Below are positions 48,991 through 59,500 of a DNA stretch of 64,000 nt, piece by piece. Position 1 is the stretch's first letter, and every line of letters begins with the position of its first letter. The stretch comes from Melanocharis versteri (Eukaryota > Chordata > Aves > Passeriformes > Melanocharitidae), in assembly GCA_013397845.1 (NCBI GenBank), contig VZTG01009080.1, forward strand, positions 186,001 through 250,000, in the 5' to 3' direction. The notes beneath the pieces were generated by a model. The model was not told the DNA's origin and searched no databases. It saw nothing but the letters and a program-made list of their open reading frames with translations. The translations under genes and the position numbers were made by a program.

Positions 48991-49683
48991 TTATATAAGC
49001 AAATTGTTGGTACTTATCATCCTCTTTCTGGCTGCTTTTTCTGTGTGGGTAATTGTGCCTCTGATATTAGCTAGATATCTCAGCCTTGCTTGTGACCTGA
49101 GAGTAGATTTTAGCTCTTCAGGTAATTGTCTTGTCCTGCAGATGACGGATTTATAGGAATATTGCATATTGTCAATAAGAAGAAACAACTGGCTGATCAG
49201 TGTTGTTTTTACTTCCCCTTTCCTCTGAGAGACCCAAGAGCCACCCATTTCTGTACAACTCCCCCTCCCCTTGCAAAGCTCAGGGAATTCAAGCAGCTCA
49301 TCCAATCTCCTGGTGCAGAGGCTGTGTTGCAGCAGGGAGGAAGGTACGATAGGCAACATATCCCCAACAGAAGAGTTTTTCCAGGAGGAGGACCTAGGGC
49401 TATCCAAGGACCAACTCAGGATCGTTGAATTGTGGGTCACTGGAGTAGTGGAGTGAGTAAGATTGTCTTGAGAGGTCCTGTCCAGTGATGACTCTTCAAT
49501 ATCTTTGGATTTCTCAGTCTTAGTACTGTAGCAAACACATGCAGAGAATATGATAGTATCTCTAACACATCTAGTGGCACTGCAGGACCTTGTAGGTCCA
49601 GATGTGCAACAGGATGACCACTGCTTCAGCTCATCAGCCACCTTCTGCACCCAATATCTGTTCATTCTACCATCCCTTCCCAT
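48991..49683 (-). CDS. Unrecognised 230-codon ORF (hypothetical)
   Basis: An uninterrupted minus-strand frame from ATG (49681-49683) to TAA (48991-48993), 230 codons. It is clearly longer than any other ATG-started frame in the window. A further in-frame ATG at 49665-49667 (codon 7) offers a shorter 224-codon product. The first ATG has G at -3 and G at +4, a favourable vertebrate start context. The peptide is Ser/Thr-rich, with a Cys-containing N-terminal third, no evident signal peptide, membrane segment, coiled coil or repeats, and a basic C-terminal part. I recognise no family. Local GC is higher than the surroundings and the plus strand is also fairly open here (frames of 61-100 codons), which weakens the case. 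No AATAAA follows closely. It ends about 140 bp from a CR1 copy. It could be a young gene, a retrocopy, an exon of a long non-coding RNA or chance. Confidence 0.2.
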   Translation of the reverse strand: MGRDGRMNRYWVQKVADELKQWSSCCTSGPTRSCSATRCVRDTIIFSACVCYSTKTEKSKDIEESSLDRTSQDNLTHSTTPVTHNSTILSWSLDSPRSSSWKNSSVGDMLPIVPSSLLQHSLCTRRLDELLEFPELCKGRGSCTEMGGSWVSQRKGEVKTTLISQLFLLIDNMQYSYKSVICRTRQLPEELKSTLRSQARLRYLANIRGTITHTEKAARKRMISTNNLLI

Positions 49684-49826
49684 ACCCAATTATCTGTTTT
49701 ACAGTCCATTAATTTCAAAGTATAGGACCAGAATAACTTCAACAAGAGATAGGGAAGGGGTTTAAAAGAGCCTGAAAAGTTGGCAAATTTGCAAACCAAA
49801 GACTGCAAATTGTCATAATATTTGAA

Positions 49827-50243
49827 AAGTCATGGCAGTGCAGTGAAGGTGTCACTGTCTGGAAAAGGGGAAACATAGAAGGGAAAAAAGGAAGACCTGA
49901 GGAACTGCAGGACAGTCAGTCTCACCTCAATGCCTGGCAAGATCGTGAGAAAGATCATCCTGGAAACTGTGCTAAGTCATGTGGAAAATAAAGAGGTGAT
50001 TGGTGGCAGCCAGTATGGCTTGACTAAGGGCAAATCGTGCCAGAAATTTTTTAATGGGGATGATGAGACAGTGGAACAAGTTGGCCAGAGAGCTGGTAGA
50101 TGCTTCTTCTCTGTCAACATTCATGTTGAATGGGTCTTTGAATGACCTGATCTAGTGGAAGGTGTCTTTGCCTGTGGCAGGGGTGTTGGAACTGGATGAT
50201 CTTTAGGGACCCTCACAACCACAACTGTTTTATGATTCTGTGA
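49827..50243 (+). mobile_element. CR1 LINE copy, internally deleted: RT fragment fused to 3'UTR
   Basis: From about 49827 to 50050 the sequence encodes part of CR1 ORF2 reverse transcriptase: a degraded NYRPVSLTS-type block, then PGKIVRKIILETVLSH and NKEVIGGSQYGLTKGKSC in one frame (49930-50040). Near 50060 it switches abruptly to the CR1 3' region: GAACAAGTTGGCCAGAGAG, GACCTGATCTAGTGGAAGG, GTTGGAACTGGATGATCTTT, and a tail with ATGATTCTGTGATT. The rest of the reverse transcriptase and ORF2 C-terminus is missing. The 71-codon frame at 49930-50145 is therefore a hybrid of RT remnant and 3'UTR and not a functional protein. The copy is 5'-truncated as usual for CR1, plus internally deleted. Confidence 0.9.
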
Positions 50244-50727
50244 TTTGGAATGCTGATGTGGACCAAAGATCCAAGAGTGCTAGCATTCGCTGAACTGTAC
50301 ATGATAATGTTGTTAGTAGTTGCATTTCATTGTTGCACAGATTGCATCTTGTCTTTACCTTTGTGTAAAAGTGCTGACTTTATACTGCAGTAGTGCTTCT
50401 TATTTAAAGTGCAAAATGACTGCATAAAGCTGTATTTGAATCCAGAGGGAGCATTTTATTAATTAGTAAATAATGATATGATGAAATTGAATCATACTGC
50501 CTTTTCCAATTTTTCTTTGAGGAGTGCCTTCTATGAAAGTGTGTGCACAAATAAATTGTTTCCTTATGTCTCTATAAACATGTTGTAAATGTTTAATTTA
50601 ATTTTAATGACAATGACAGTTTAGAAAGGAAATGCTGTTCAAAGACAAGAAGTATAGCAGTAAGATTTTAATTTTTTAAGAGTTTTAAATAGAATATTAG
50701 AAACATTCTTGAGTCACAATATTAAAA
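50244..50727. other. Non-coding AT-rich sequence
   Basis: No open frame of note and no recognised repeat. It contains AT-rich stretches such as TTTAATTTAATTTTAATGAC near 50590-50610. Confidence 0.6.
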
Positions 50728-50756
50728 TACATACATATATATATATATATATATAT
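50728..50756 (+). repeat. (AT)n dinucleotide microsatellite
   Basis: ATACATACATAT followed by about ten AT units. It lies 27 bases from the inverted repeat at 50783, so together they form a stretch prone to cruciform or slipped structures. Confidence 0.85.
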
Positions 50757-50782
50757 TTTGTCTTGTTAACATCAAAATATGT

Positions 50783-50808
50783 TTGGAAATTTTCTTGAAA
50801 ATTTCCAA
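50783..50808. repeat. Perfect 26-bp inverted repeat (12-bp arms, 2-base loop)
   Basis: TTGGAAATTTTC at 50783-50794, TT, then GAAAATTTCCAA at 50797-50808. The arms are exactly complementary. It contains GGAAATTTTC/GAAAATTTCC, resembling kappaB-type GGRNWYYCC halves. A 12-bp perfect palindromic arm is unlikely at any given place, but AT-rich DNA raises the odds. Confidence 0.65.
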
Positions 50809-52015
50809 CCCAGGTGCAAAATCTAGTCTAGGCGCCTGTTCCTTTGACTTCATGTTAGGATAAAAAGCTTGCAATTGGTGAGTGGGATTTAGCAATGCTA
50901 CGAGCATAGCTGTGTGCTTTGGGGCTGATTATAATCACTAGGGAGATTGAAGTGTATTGAAAACCAGAAAATCTCGACAAGCCTTTTAAATGAATTGTTG
51001 AAGTCCTCTAAGAGGATTTCAGAATAAAGGTATCTGAATGCATTCACATGTGTGGGGAAACCTGAGCGCATTCCTGGGCCCTGGAGTAATTTTATGTAAA
51101 ACTAGCATGAACTAAGCCTCTGTTACTGTAAAGTGCATGTCGACTTGGATAGTGCCTTCCAAATCCATTCAGAGCCCTTATTAGTGTGAGGACACTTCTG
51201 ATGGAGAACATGGACCTTCTTCAATTGCACCGAGTGATTTTCAAGGATGCTTCAAAATTGGGGACTGAATAATTGAGCCTGGAGGAGAGTGTTTCAAAGT
51301 AGATTTGAAAGAATAAGAGCAACTGGTGCATCTTGGAAATAATACTGGCATGTTTTTTTGTATTTAAGTTGTTTCTCACATAGTTAAAAATAGTATTTTA
51401 GTATTTATGAAGTCATCTCTAGTTTGCATTCAAGAGGAAGCTGCCTCAATATTTGCAGCTGAAAGGTTCTCCTGCTGCATCCCCAAATTTTACCTTCAGC
51501 TTCACTTCCCAGTAGCATAGTTCTGGTCGCCTTGTGAAATGAACAACTGATATAATCTTTACCACCTCTGTTTCTTTCTACACAAAGAATTTTGTTTCTG
51601 TGGTAGTAGAAAAACAGTATTTTGAAGTGTTTCCACCAAGGTACATCTAGAAAAAAAAATAGAAGTCAGAAAACAATTCTTATTATTTGCATTAAGAAAA
51701 TATCATATAATTCAAATACACACATCGCAAAAAATTTTCTGAAATTTTGGCCATGCTTCTAAATGTCAATCTTACCAGTTATTGGTGATTAATCTCTATG
51801 TTTGTATTAGTGAACAGAGAAAAGCTTACACCCAGATGTCCTGAAGTTAGTGTTCTGGATGTATTTTGAAGGGTTGTTTTTTTACATTTTACTCCTCTTG
51901 CAAATTAGCCCACAAGGTTATGAAGACGTAGGTAAGCCAATGAGTTCATGAGTTTGGGATGCTACACCTACAGATATGTACACAGTTTTTTCACGTTGTA
52001 AAGTGGATATGAAAT
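50809..52015. other. Non-coding sequence, no gene recognised
   Basis: No open frame of note, repeat family or exon was recognised. The T-run near 51351-51358 and the A-run near 51651-51659 are short. Confidence 0.6.
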
Positions 52016-52434
52016 GGAATCATGGAATGGTTAGGGTTGGAGAGGATCTTAAAGATCATCTAGTCCCAACTCACCTGCCATGGGCAGGGACACCTTTCAC
52101 TGAACCAGGTTGCTCAGGGCCCCATCCAACCTGGCCTTGAACACTTCCATGGATGGGGCATTCATAGCTTCTCTGGGCAACCTGTATCAGTGCCTCATCA
52201 CCCTTGCAGCAAATAATTACTTCCTAATACCTAATTAAGCCTGCCCTCTTTCAGTGTGAAATCATTGTCCTTTGTCCTGTCACTATCTGCCTGTATAAAA
52301 AGTCCCTCTCCCTTATTTTTATAAGCCTCCTTAAGATATTGGAAGGCTGCATAAGGATCTCTTCTCTGGGCTGAACAGCCCCAACTCTCAGCCTTTCCTT
52401 GTAGGAGAGGTGTTCCAGCCCTCTGATTATCTGG
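52016..52434 (-). mobile_element. CR1 LINE 3' end, antisense to plus strand
   Basis: This is the best-preserved CR1 copy here. In plus-strand order it reads GGAATCATGGAATGGTTAGG, TTAAAGATCATCTAGTCCCA, CCTGCCATGGGCAGGGACAC, CAGGTTGCTCAGGGCCCCAT, CCAACCTGGCCTTGAACACT, GGATGGGGCATTCATAGCTT, CTCTGGGCAACCTG, TACTTCCTAATACCTAATTA, AAAAAGTCCCTCTCCC, GGGCTGAACAGCCCCAACTC and AGGAGAGGTGTTCCAGCCCT. It is the 3'UTR plus the end of ORF2, about 420 bp, 5'-truncated at about 52434. Minus-strand frames of 75 codons inside it are degraded element sequence and not genes. Divergence is modest, so it is probably younger than the copies at 19146 and 23115. Confidence 0.96.
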
Positions 52435-52689
52435 CAGTTCATCAGTATGAATTGCCAATGAGTGTTAGAGTAGATCAAGTTTGCATCGTCAGTTATGTTG
52501 TGTCTTTGAGATATTGTGGATTTAACATATTTAATATATGTAAAACATTACTTTTGAAGAGATCTGTGGTGATTTTCTGTGCACATACCTGATACGAAAA
52601 CTTTGTTTGCAAACAACAGCTCTTTTTTTCTTATTGTCCAGATATCCACCAATAAAAACAAAGTGAGAGAGGGTGTTGATAATTACTAT

Positions 52690-52788
52690 TTATGTTATGT
52701 TATATTATATTATATGTTATGATGTTATGTTATGTTATGTTATGTTATGTTATGTCATATGTTATGTTATGTTATGTTATATTATGTT
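52690..52788 (+). repeat. TATGT/TTATG pentanucleotide array
   Basis: About 100 bases of tandem TTATG units (TATGT phase) with interspersed ATATT-type and CATAT variants. The central stretch at 52720-52755 is near perfect. It lies about 255 bp downstream of the CR1 copy and is likely to vary in length. Confidence 0.9.
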
Positions 52789-55700
52789 GCTCTGTGTACC
52801 TAATTTGTTCAGGTAGCCAATTTACTGCTAGTGACAGCCTGCTCCCTGACCAGTAATTCCACCTGCAGTCTTAAGTGTGGAAAAGAAGATACTGGGACAG
52901 ATGTAATTTAACTTCTGGAGGAGTTGTTCATTTTAGTAGCTGCTTCCTTTGAAAATTCTGTTAAGATTAGTGGGACGTTAAGACCCATAGAAGTGAAAAT
53001 GCATTTGATGACAAGAGAACAGAGGCATGGTACTGCAGTGCTTACAGCAAAGACGGCTGATGTGGGAGATGACAGAGCTCTTGGGGAGATATCTATGCCA
53101 TAATTGCTGCATTCCAGGTGCAGCAGCTCAAGAAAATAAATCTCTGGATCATCCCTTTAAAAAAAAAATGTAGTGTTGAAGCACAGTGTGATTTTTTAAA
53201 CTCAATTATTGATTTCGGAGTTCCTAAGAGAGGGAGAATAAAAAAAGTTGGATTGCAAAATACTGGCACACCTTTGGCTACAGTGTGCAGATGGGTGTAA
53301 ATGTAATAATGTTGTAGCCATATGAAGAAGGGGCGGAGTAGATGGGTACATCTGCTGACAATCTTTCTTTTTAATTTGGAGCCACCTGAAGGCAATAAGT
53401 AGCTGGATAATAACTCGATCCCCATATGGCTTCCGGTCTTTCAGATTAATAGTGTGCAGCAGGGGAAGGGAAAAAGGAGTCTACTTTTACCTCTGGCTTC
53501 TGTTTGCCTTTTTGTGAGCCTGAGAACATTTCCTGTCTGCTTGGTGATGGGAAATGCAACCAAAAGAGGCATCGATGAGTGACATTTCTCATGGCTGGCT
53601 TTCGACACTGGGTTTTCTGTACCCCCTCAGAGATGCTGCAATCTGCATGAAGGGGAAAGGAGGCCAGATCTTTACCATGCTTTGCAGTTAACTCGCTTCA
53701 ATATTTTACCTTGTTGGTTTTTGAGTATATATTGCTTCGTATCTAAAGTACATTTCCCACTTATACTTCCTTAGAGTCCAGTATTGCAAGGAGCAGGAAT
53801 ACTGTCCAATAAAATTCATATACTTCTGTGAGAGGCATATTTTGAAACAAGGAGTTTTACTTTGGCCTAGAATTTATATATAGACTCTCTACTTACAGTT
53901 TACACATTTTTGCTTTTGTAGCTTCCCATACTTCCCTTCCTGTCTGTGTTCTCATATTTCCTTTCTAAATTATAGATATGAGGGAACAACCATTTTCCTT
54001 GAAAAGGGCTTCACTTTTGGGGATAATCTATGGCCATTTTAAGAAAAGTCGGCAGTTCACAAGGGTGTTGTTGAACATGGGATTATATGGAATGGGGCTT
54101 TAGGAAGAACAAACCAAAATAAACAGCCCTCAGAACCCTGCAATCTTGAGACGGATAGTACTAGAAAAAAGTGCCAATCCTGCTTGTTTTTCTAGGAAAG
54201 TTGTCAGATTATAGATCTTTCCCTTTCTGTGTCAAAATAAGTTTTGCAATGCACATTCACCTGCCATGTGAAGGGCGAGGCGAGGAAAGGGGGATGACTG
54301 ACTGAAGAAAGGAACAACAGTGAGAGAATTTGTACTTTGGTTGTGTTTAGTATTCATACTACACTGAATCACTGTAAACACAGGTTAGGAGTGTAGACTA
54401 GGATGTTATATCAATATTGGCAACTTTACTAGAATCTGTTGCCCTATTGAATTGTTTAATTGCTTTAATGAGAGAATGTGACGATATGCAACTCTTTAGG
54501 AAGAATTTGTGGAGGAGGAGGACTCTTTTTTTTGACCTGTACAGAAAGATATCCTTCTATTTGTTGGAGATGAGAATTTGAAGTTTCAGTTTTGAAGGGA
54601 CACAGGCATGGACAAGTGGAAGCTGGGTTTCTGTGAGAAATTGTACTGGGTTTTTTTGACTTGGAAAACGGTGAAATACTGAGACATATTTTGCTTTCCA
54701 TTTTCCTCTCCTTTTGCTTGCATCTAGAATATAAAGCCTAAGTGGCTCTATGTTGACTTTCTGTAATTTTTGTCTCTGGATTACGATGTCTTCTAGTTCA
54801 GCAGTGCACGGTAGATACTGTTGTGGAGTGAAACTCTGGCTTCTTCTCATGAATATTAGGGAGAATGTGCACCAGGGGTGAACAGGTTCCAGAAATCCCT
54901 GTTGAAGCAGCTGGGAATTCCATCCTCTGGACTCTGCTTTGGGACCTTAGCAATTATCTTCCTTTCCCTCAGTGGGGTTTTAGGCCCTGCAGAAAGTACT
55001 TTACCTGTCCCTACCTAGGCAGTGTGCTTGTAACGTACAACAGCTCAGAAGATTCTATGATGTTGTGAGTTCCATGTATGTGTATATGCTTGTCTATCCA
55101 TAGTTATTTTTAAAAGAGATGGCTTGGTATTTTACCTTTGACATCTTTTGATTCCTTTAGATGTTATTTCCAGGGTCAGTTTTGCTGTTATTACTTCGTC
55201 TTTGGAGAATGCTCTTGGGTAAAGATTGCATTTGATGTGGCATTTCTTGCTGTTCTACGTATTGTCCCATTAAACATTTTTCACAGAGTTGTATAACAGA
55301 GCTCAGACATAGTTTGTTTCACCAGATAGCGAAAGTAATTAAATTCTAGTCTGAAATAACGATACTGTTATGTTGTTCCATGTTTGAGAGAGATTTGGTA
55401 CCTGTATTAAACCAAGGCTCTGCTTTGACAGTGGACAGAAAGACTGTGTCTGAACTAAGAAGTTAAACTTGCCTGGGAGTATCCTCTGGCACTAAGGATA
55501 TGGACAGCCCATGATGAAATCATACAGCTCTTACCCTCCAAAAGAAGGTGACCACATCCAATCTTACGGGATTTATCTCTGGGCTATGTTTTTCTCCTGT
55601 GGTGCTGGGGAGTCTGCCAAACCTGTGCCAAGAACTTGTCTGATGACTGAGCTGCAGAGAAAATTAAAGTCTACTGTCTGGGTTTGCTTCTTGGCACTGT

Positions 55701-56567
55701 TTAAGTTGCTGATGTAGAAGAGGCCAAAGAGGATTGTTTGACTGCTTATCTCTGGTTGTGTTTATTGAGGATCAGCACTCCAATTGATGCATCTCATGTG
55801 TTTGGAAACTCATTTTGTCTTATCACTGCTGAAGACTTTGTTACAGTTTTGCATTAAAATGACACACGTGCTACTTCTGCATATCTCTTGGAGGGAAAAA
55901 AAAATTAAAAATTGAAAAAGTGGCCTTATATCACTGGCTGTTATACATGAGGCTCTGGGGTGATAGAACTGAAAGAACTTGCCTTTTCCATGAGGTACTT
56001 TTTGCCCTTCCTGTAAGATTTCAGGGGATGTTAGTGATTTCTTTTCAGCATAAGATGTAGGAAGCTCTTCTCTGTGCTTTGAGTGCATGCCTGGTGTGTG
56101 TGTCTCTGCATACTCACAGACATACAGGCATTGCCCATTTACAGAGGAGGTCTGTGGTGTCTGTGTACGATTTTCAGTGGTCAGCACTAAGTGACAGTGA
56201 CAGGTCACGTGTGTGCTGGGGCTTGGGCCCAGCAGGAGGTGGGGCATATGCACCTTCAGCATTAACACAATCGACATCCGCTCGAGAGAAGGGTGGCTGG
56301 GCCTTTCCTTAGGAAACATATGCCAAAACTATTATCAGAGGCTACGTCATGGCCTGCAGCAAACTGGGCAGGATGTTAATGAGGAGGGAATTGTGGAAGG
56401 AATCTGAATGCATCCCATATTATTGAAACAGAATGCTGAATAAACAGATTATTTCCATCACAGTGCCCTGTCAGCAATCTCCGTATTTTGATCTTTATCA
56501 GGTTTATGGTGATAAAGGTTTATTTTTTTCATTACTTAGTTGATACAGGTTTGGGGTGCTTTAGATT
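52789..56567. other. Non-coding sequence, no gene recognised
   Basis: Contains a 110-codon minus-strand frame at 53093-53425 and a 169-codon minus-strand frame at 55810-56319. The latter is the second longest in the window, His/Ser/Thr-rich and unrecognised, in slightly GC-richer DNA. A purine-rich GAGGCGAGG stretch lies near 54270-54290. I read all these frames as chance. No transposon was recognised. Confidence 0.5.
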
Positions 56568-56592
56568 CAATAAATAAATAAATAAATAAATG
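56568..56592 (+). repeat. (AAAT)n tetranucleotide microsatellite
   Basis: Six AATA/AAAT units in tandem, nearly perfect. Confidence 0.85.
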
Positions 56593-59500
56593 CAAACATC
56601 TGGGAGGCTATAAAAGACTGTGGAGCCAGGACAGCTCATTATTTCTCCTTGACGAAGAAATCTCTGGTGCATCCTGTGATGTCTGTGACAGTGTGTAATG
56701 AGGCACTCGACTATGTCAAACCCAGAGTCGTAATTCTGTCGTATCTGCTGCAGTAATGAGACTTTTTGAACTACTAAACTCACCAGAAGTTATAGGTGTA
56801 AAGAAAATGGCGTGTGTTTTGCAACTATTTACAACAGGTGGGGGCCAAGGAATTAAAATAGATTGTTTTTTTCATTCAGGGACCTTGCTTCAGAACCTAG
56901 CTTGGAATTTAAGTTGTGTTGATCATTCAAACAGTGCCTGGCACTAATTTAATTTCATATTTGGCAATTTTCTGTACTAGTCCTTGTTCAATATTTTATT
57001 GCTTTCTTTGCTTCTATTTGTTCTTCCTTTATCTTTTTCTTCCTGTCCCTTTCCCCCCTCCCTGAAGGTTAGCCTGAGTAGCAAGAGTGAGATAGCTAAA
57101 ATAAATACCATTGGTGATAACTGCTGTCCATTTAGAGCAATTTTTTAGATGTGGTTTAGAAGGCAAAATACCAAAGCAATATCAAAACATGTATTTTTTT
57201 TTCCAAGATGCCAGTTGTTAAGCATCTGCATTCTTATGGGTTGATTGTAGTTCAACATTAACTTTAGTTTGATGTCCCTTGAAATGTTAGGCTGTTAATT
57301 CATAAAATTAATTAAATATGGCCAATGTCATAGCAAGTTCATTTTATTGTTAATTTTCAGCTGCCTTGTCTTCCCTGGACAATGGCGTATTTTTTCCTAC
57401 ATCTTAGCTAACATGCAGTAACTAACATGAGGTAAGCTGTAGTGGTAATATGAGCTAGCAGGGTGATGTGGCTCTCGGCCTCTTGGCAAAGTATTCACAT
57501 ACTCCCTGGTCTTTGTGACAGTTTTACCAAATGTCAGCTCCTGTGTGCTAAGAATAGGTCTTGCTGCTCTCTGCCTCAACAGGAATGACCTCAGCCCTGA
57601 CCTGGAGCTCTCCTGTCTTGGGTTGAGGTTGTTTATGTGCCAGAGCCATTCCAGCCACAGCTCCTTAGCCCTCTGAGGTGGAAATCTGTGCCCTGGTCTG
57701 CTAGAAATGAGAGCTTTGGTGATGCAAACCTATTGAACAGCCCTCGACTGGCAGTCACTGTCACTCATTGTCAACCTGAGCTTGTTTTGAGGAACCAGCT
57801 ACGGGTAAAGGGCTATTGAAAAGTTTTTTTTTTTGTCTTAAATTTTCCTTTGCAGGGCAGATACCTGTAAATATCAGGTACTTAAGAAAGGGAGAAGTTG
57901 GATCTGATCTATTTGTTTATGTGCCACACCATCATTCCAGGTGACCTAGTTTAGGATTGTGATGAGATCTGAAGAGCAGAGTATTGAAAATGTTGTTTGT
58001 GAGAGCCCGTGTGCCAGAACAATATGGGGTAAAATCATCTTAATGAGATGCTAGATCATCTATAGAATGCATATCTCAGTAAATACATGTGGATTTATTT
58101 TCCTTTAGAGGAACACAATGAACCTCTCACAGGAATGCACTTTTCTAAGGCTAAAAAATATAAGTAGATGCTTTAGTTCTTTTAGGGGTTAAGCAGAAGT
58201 AATTTTCTGCAGTACCCCACAGTTGCAGCTGCCATGCAGTTGTTATTGTCAGCCTGCTCTAGATTCACATTTAATGATGAAAGTTGGGCAAACTTCTGTG
58301 TAAATTTATCCAGAAACAAAGTAACTTTTTTTAGTTTGTTTGAAAAAAATAATAAGGAAGACGTTGTTTTATTATTGTAAATCAAGATTCAGAACCTGAG
58401 AGTCCAAAATACTACTGTAGCTTCCATATGAAAATCAAGGCCTGTCAGGTGATATCACATCCACTCCCTTTCCAGTTTTATTTGACCCAAGAGGAAATTC
58501 ATTGAAATGCTTGCTAACCTTTACTGAGCAAGAGGAGTGACTTAATAAACATGATTTTCCCCGGGGGAGTTTTACTGCCTGGCCTAGGTTTAGGTTTCCC
58601 TCTTGACATTTTTATACTCATGTTCTGATTCTTCCAAAGAACACAGCAAAGAGACTAGTTGCATTGATGTTCCCCTGGAAGAAACACAGTGTTTGTTGAT
58701 CAGGGCCTTAGCCAAACAATTACACTACGCATAAGCCAGTAAGAAGGGCAGAATTTTACTCTTCTGAATTTGCAAGGGGAATGTCATAAACCATATGAGT
58801 TTTCATTATCTCATTCTTTATAGGGAAAGGGTGAAGTATGGGCAATGGTGAGGAAACAGAATGTTTTTTGCTTTTCCTTAATGCATCCTGCTAGTAAATT
58901 TTTACTGACTGCAGGTCGTGTTATAAAATGAATGAATAAAAGATGAATAAGAATTATTTACAGAGGGAAGTTGCCTTGCTTTTTGTTTCCCCATCCTGAT
59001 TCTGGTTGATGACATCCTTTAGTTAATTAGTTAATTTCCGTGAGTAAAACTCATAATAATCTGTTACTGTTTTTCAAACTATTTTAAAAAAATTAAAATC
59101 AGTTTCCCAGTTTTCTGTCCTTGCTTAGAGTAGAATCCACATTTCTCAAATGGAATACATGCATGACCCTATTGATTTTTCTTCTCTTAGTCTACATCCA
59201 TTAACCACAATAAATTCCATACTGAAATAATAAATTTGTCTTCCCACCAGGAGAATGGCATTGCTTTCCTTTTCACTTCCAGACCTGAGGAATTATTTGT
59301 GCTTGTTTGTTTGCGGTGTTAGCATTTCTTTGCAACTCATGTGTCACCAAAAAAACCTCCCTTGACAGAAGTCCTCCACTTTTTAATTGTCCCACTCCTG
59401 CCTGAGTCACTGTGAGTGTCTCAGTCCAAGGCTATACACTAGAAATAGAGCTGATAGCCTATTTAGTGGACTTGCAGGCTGAAGTAAATAACACAGCTCC

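Noticed and set aside
52231..52478. Overlapping 75-codon minus-strand frames
   Set aside because: They lie inside the CR1 3' region and are degraded element sequence.
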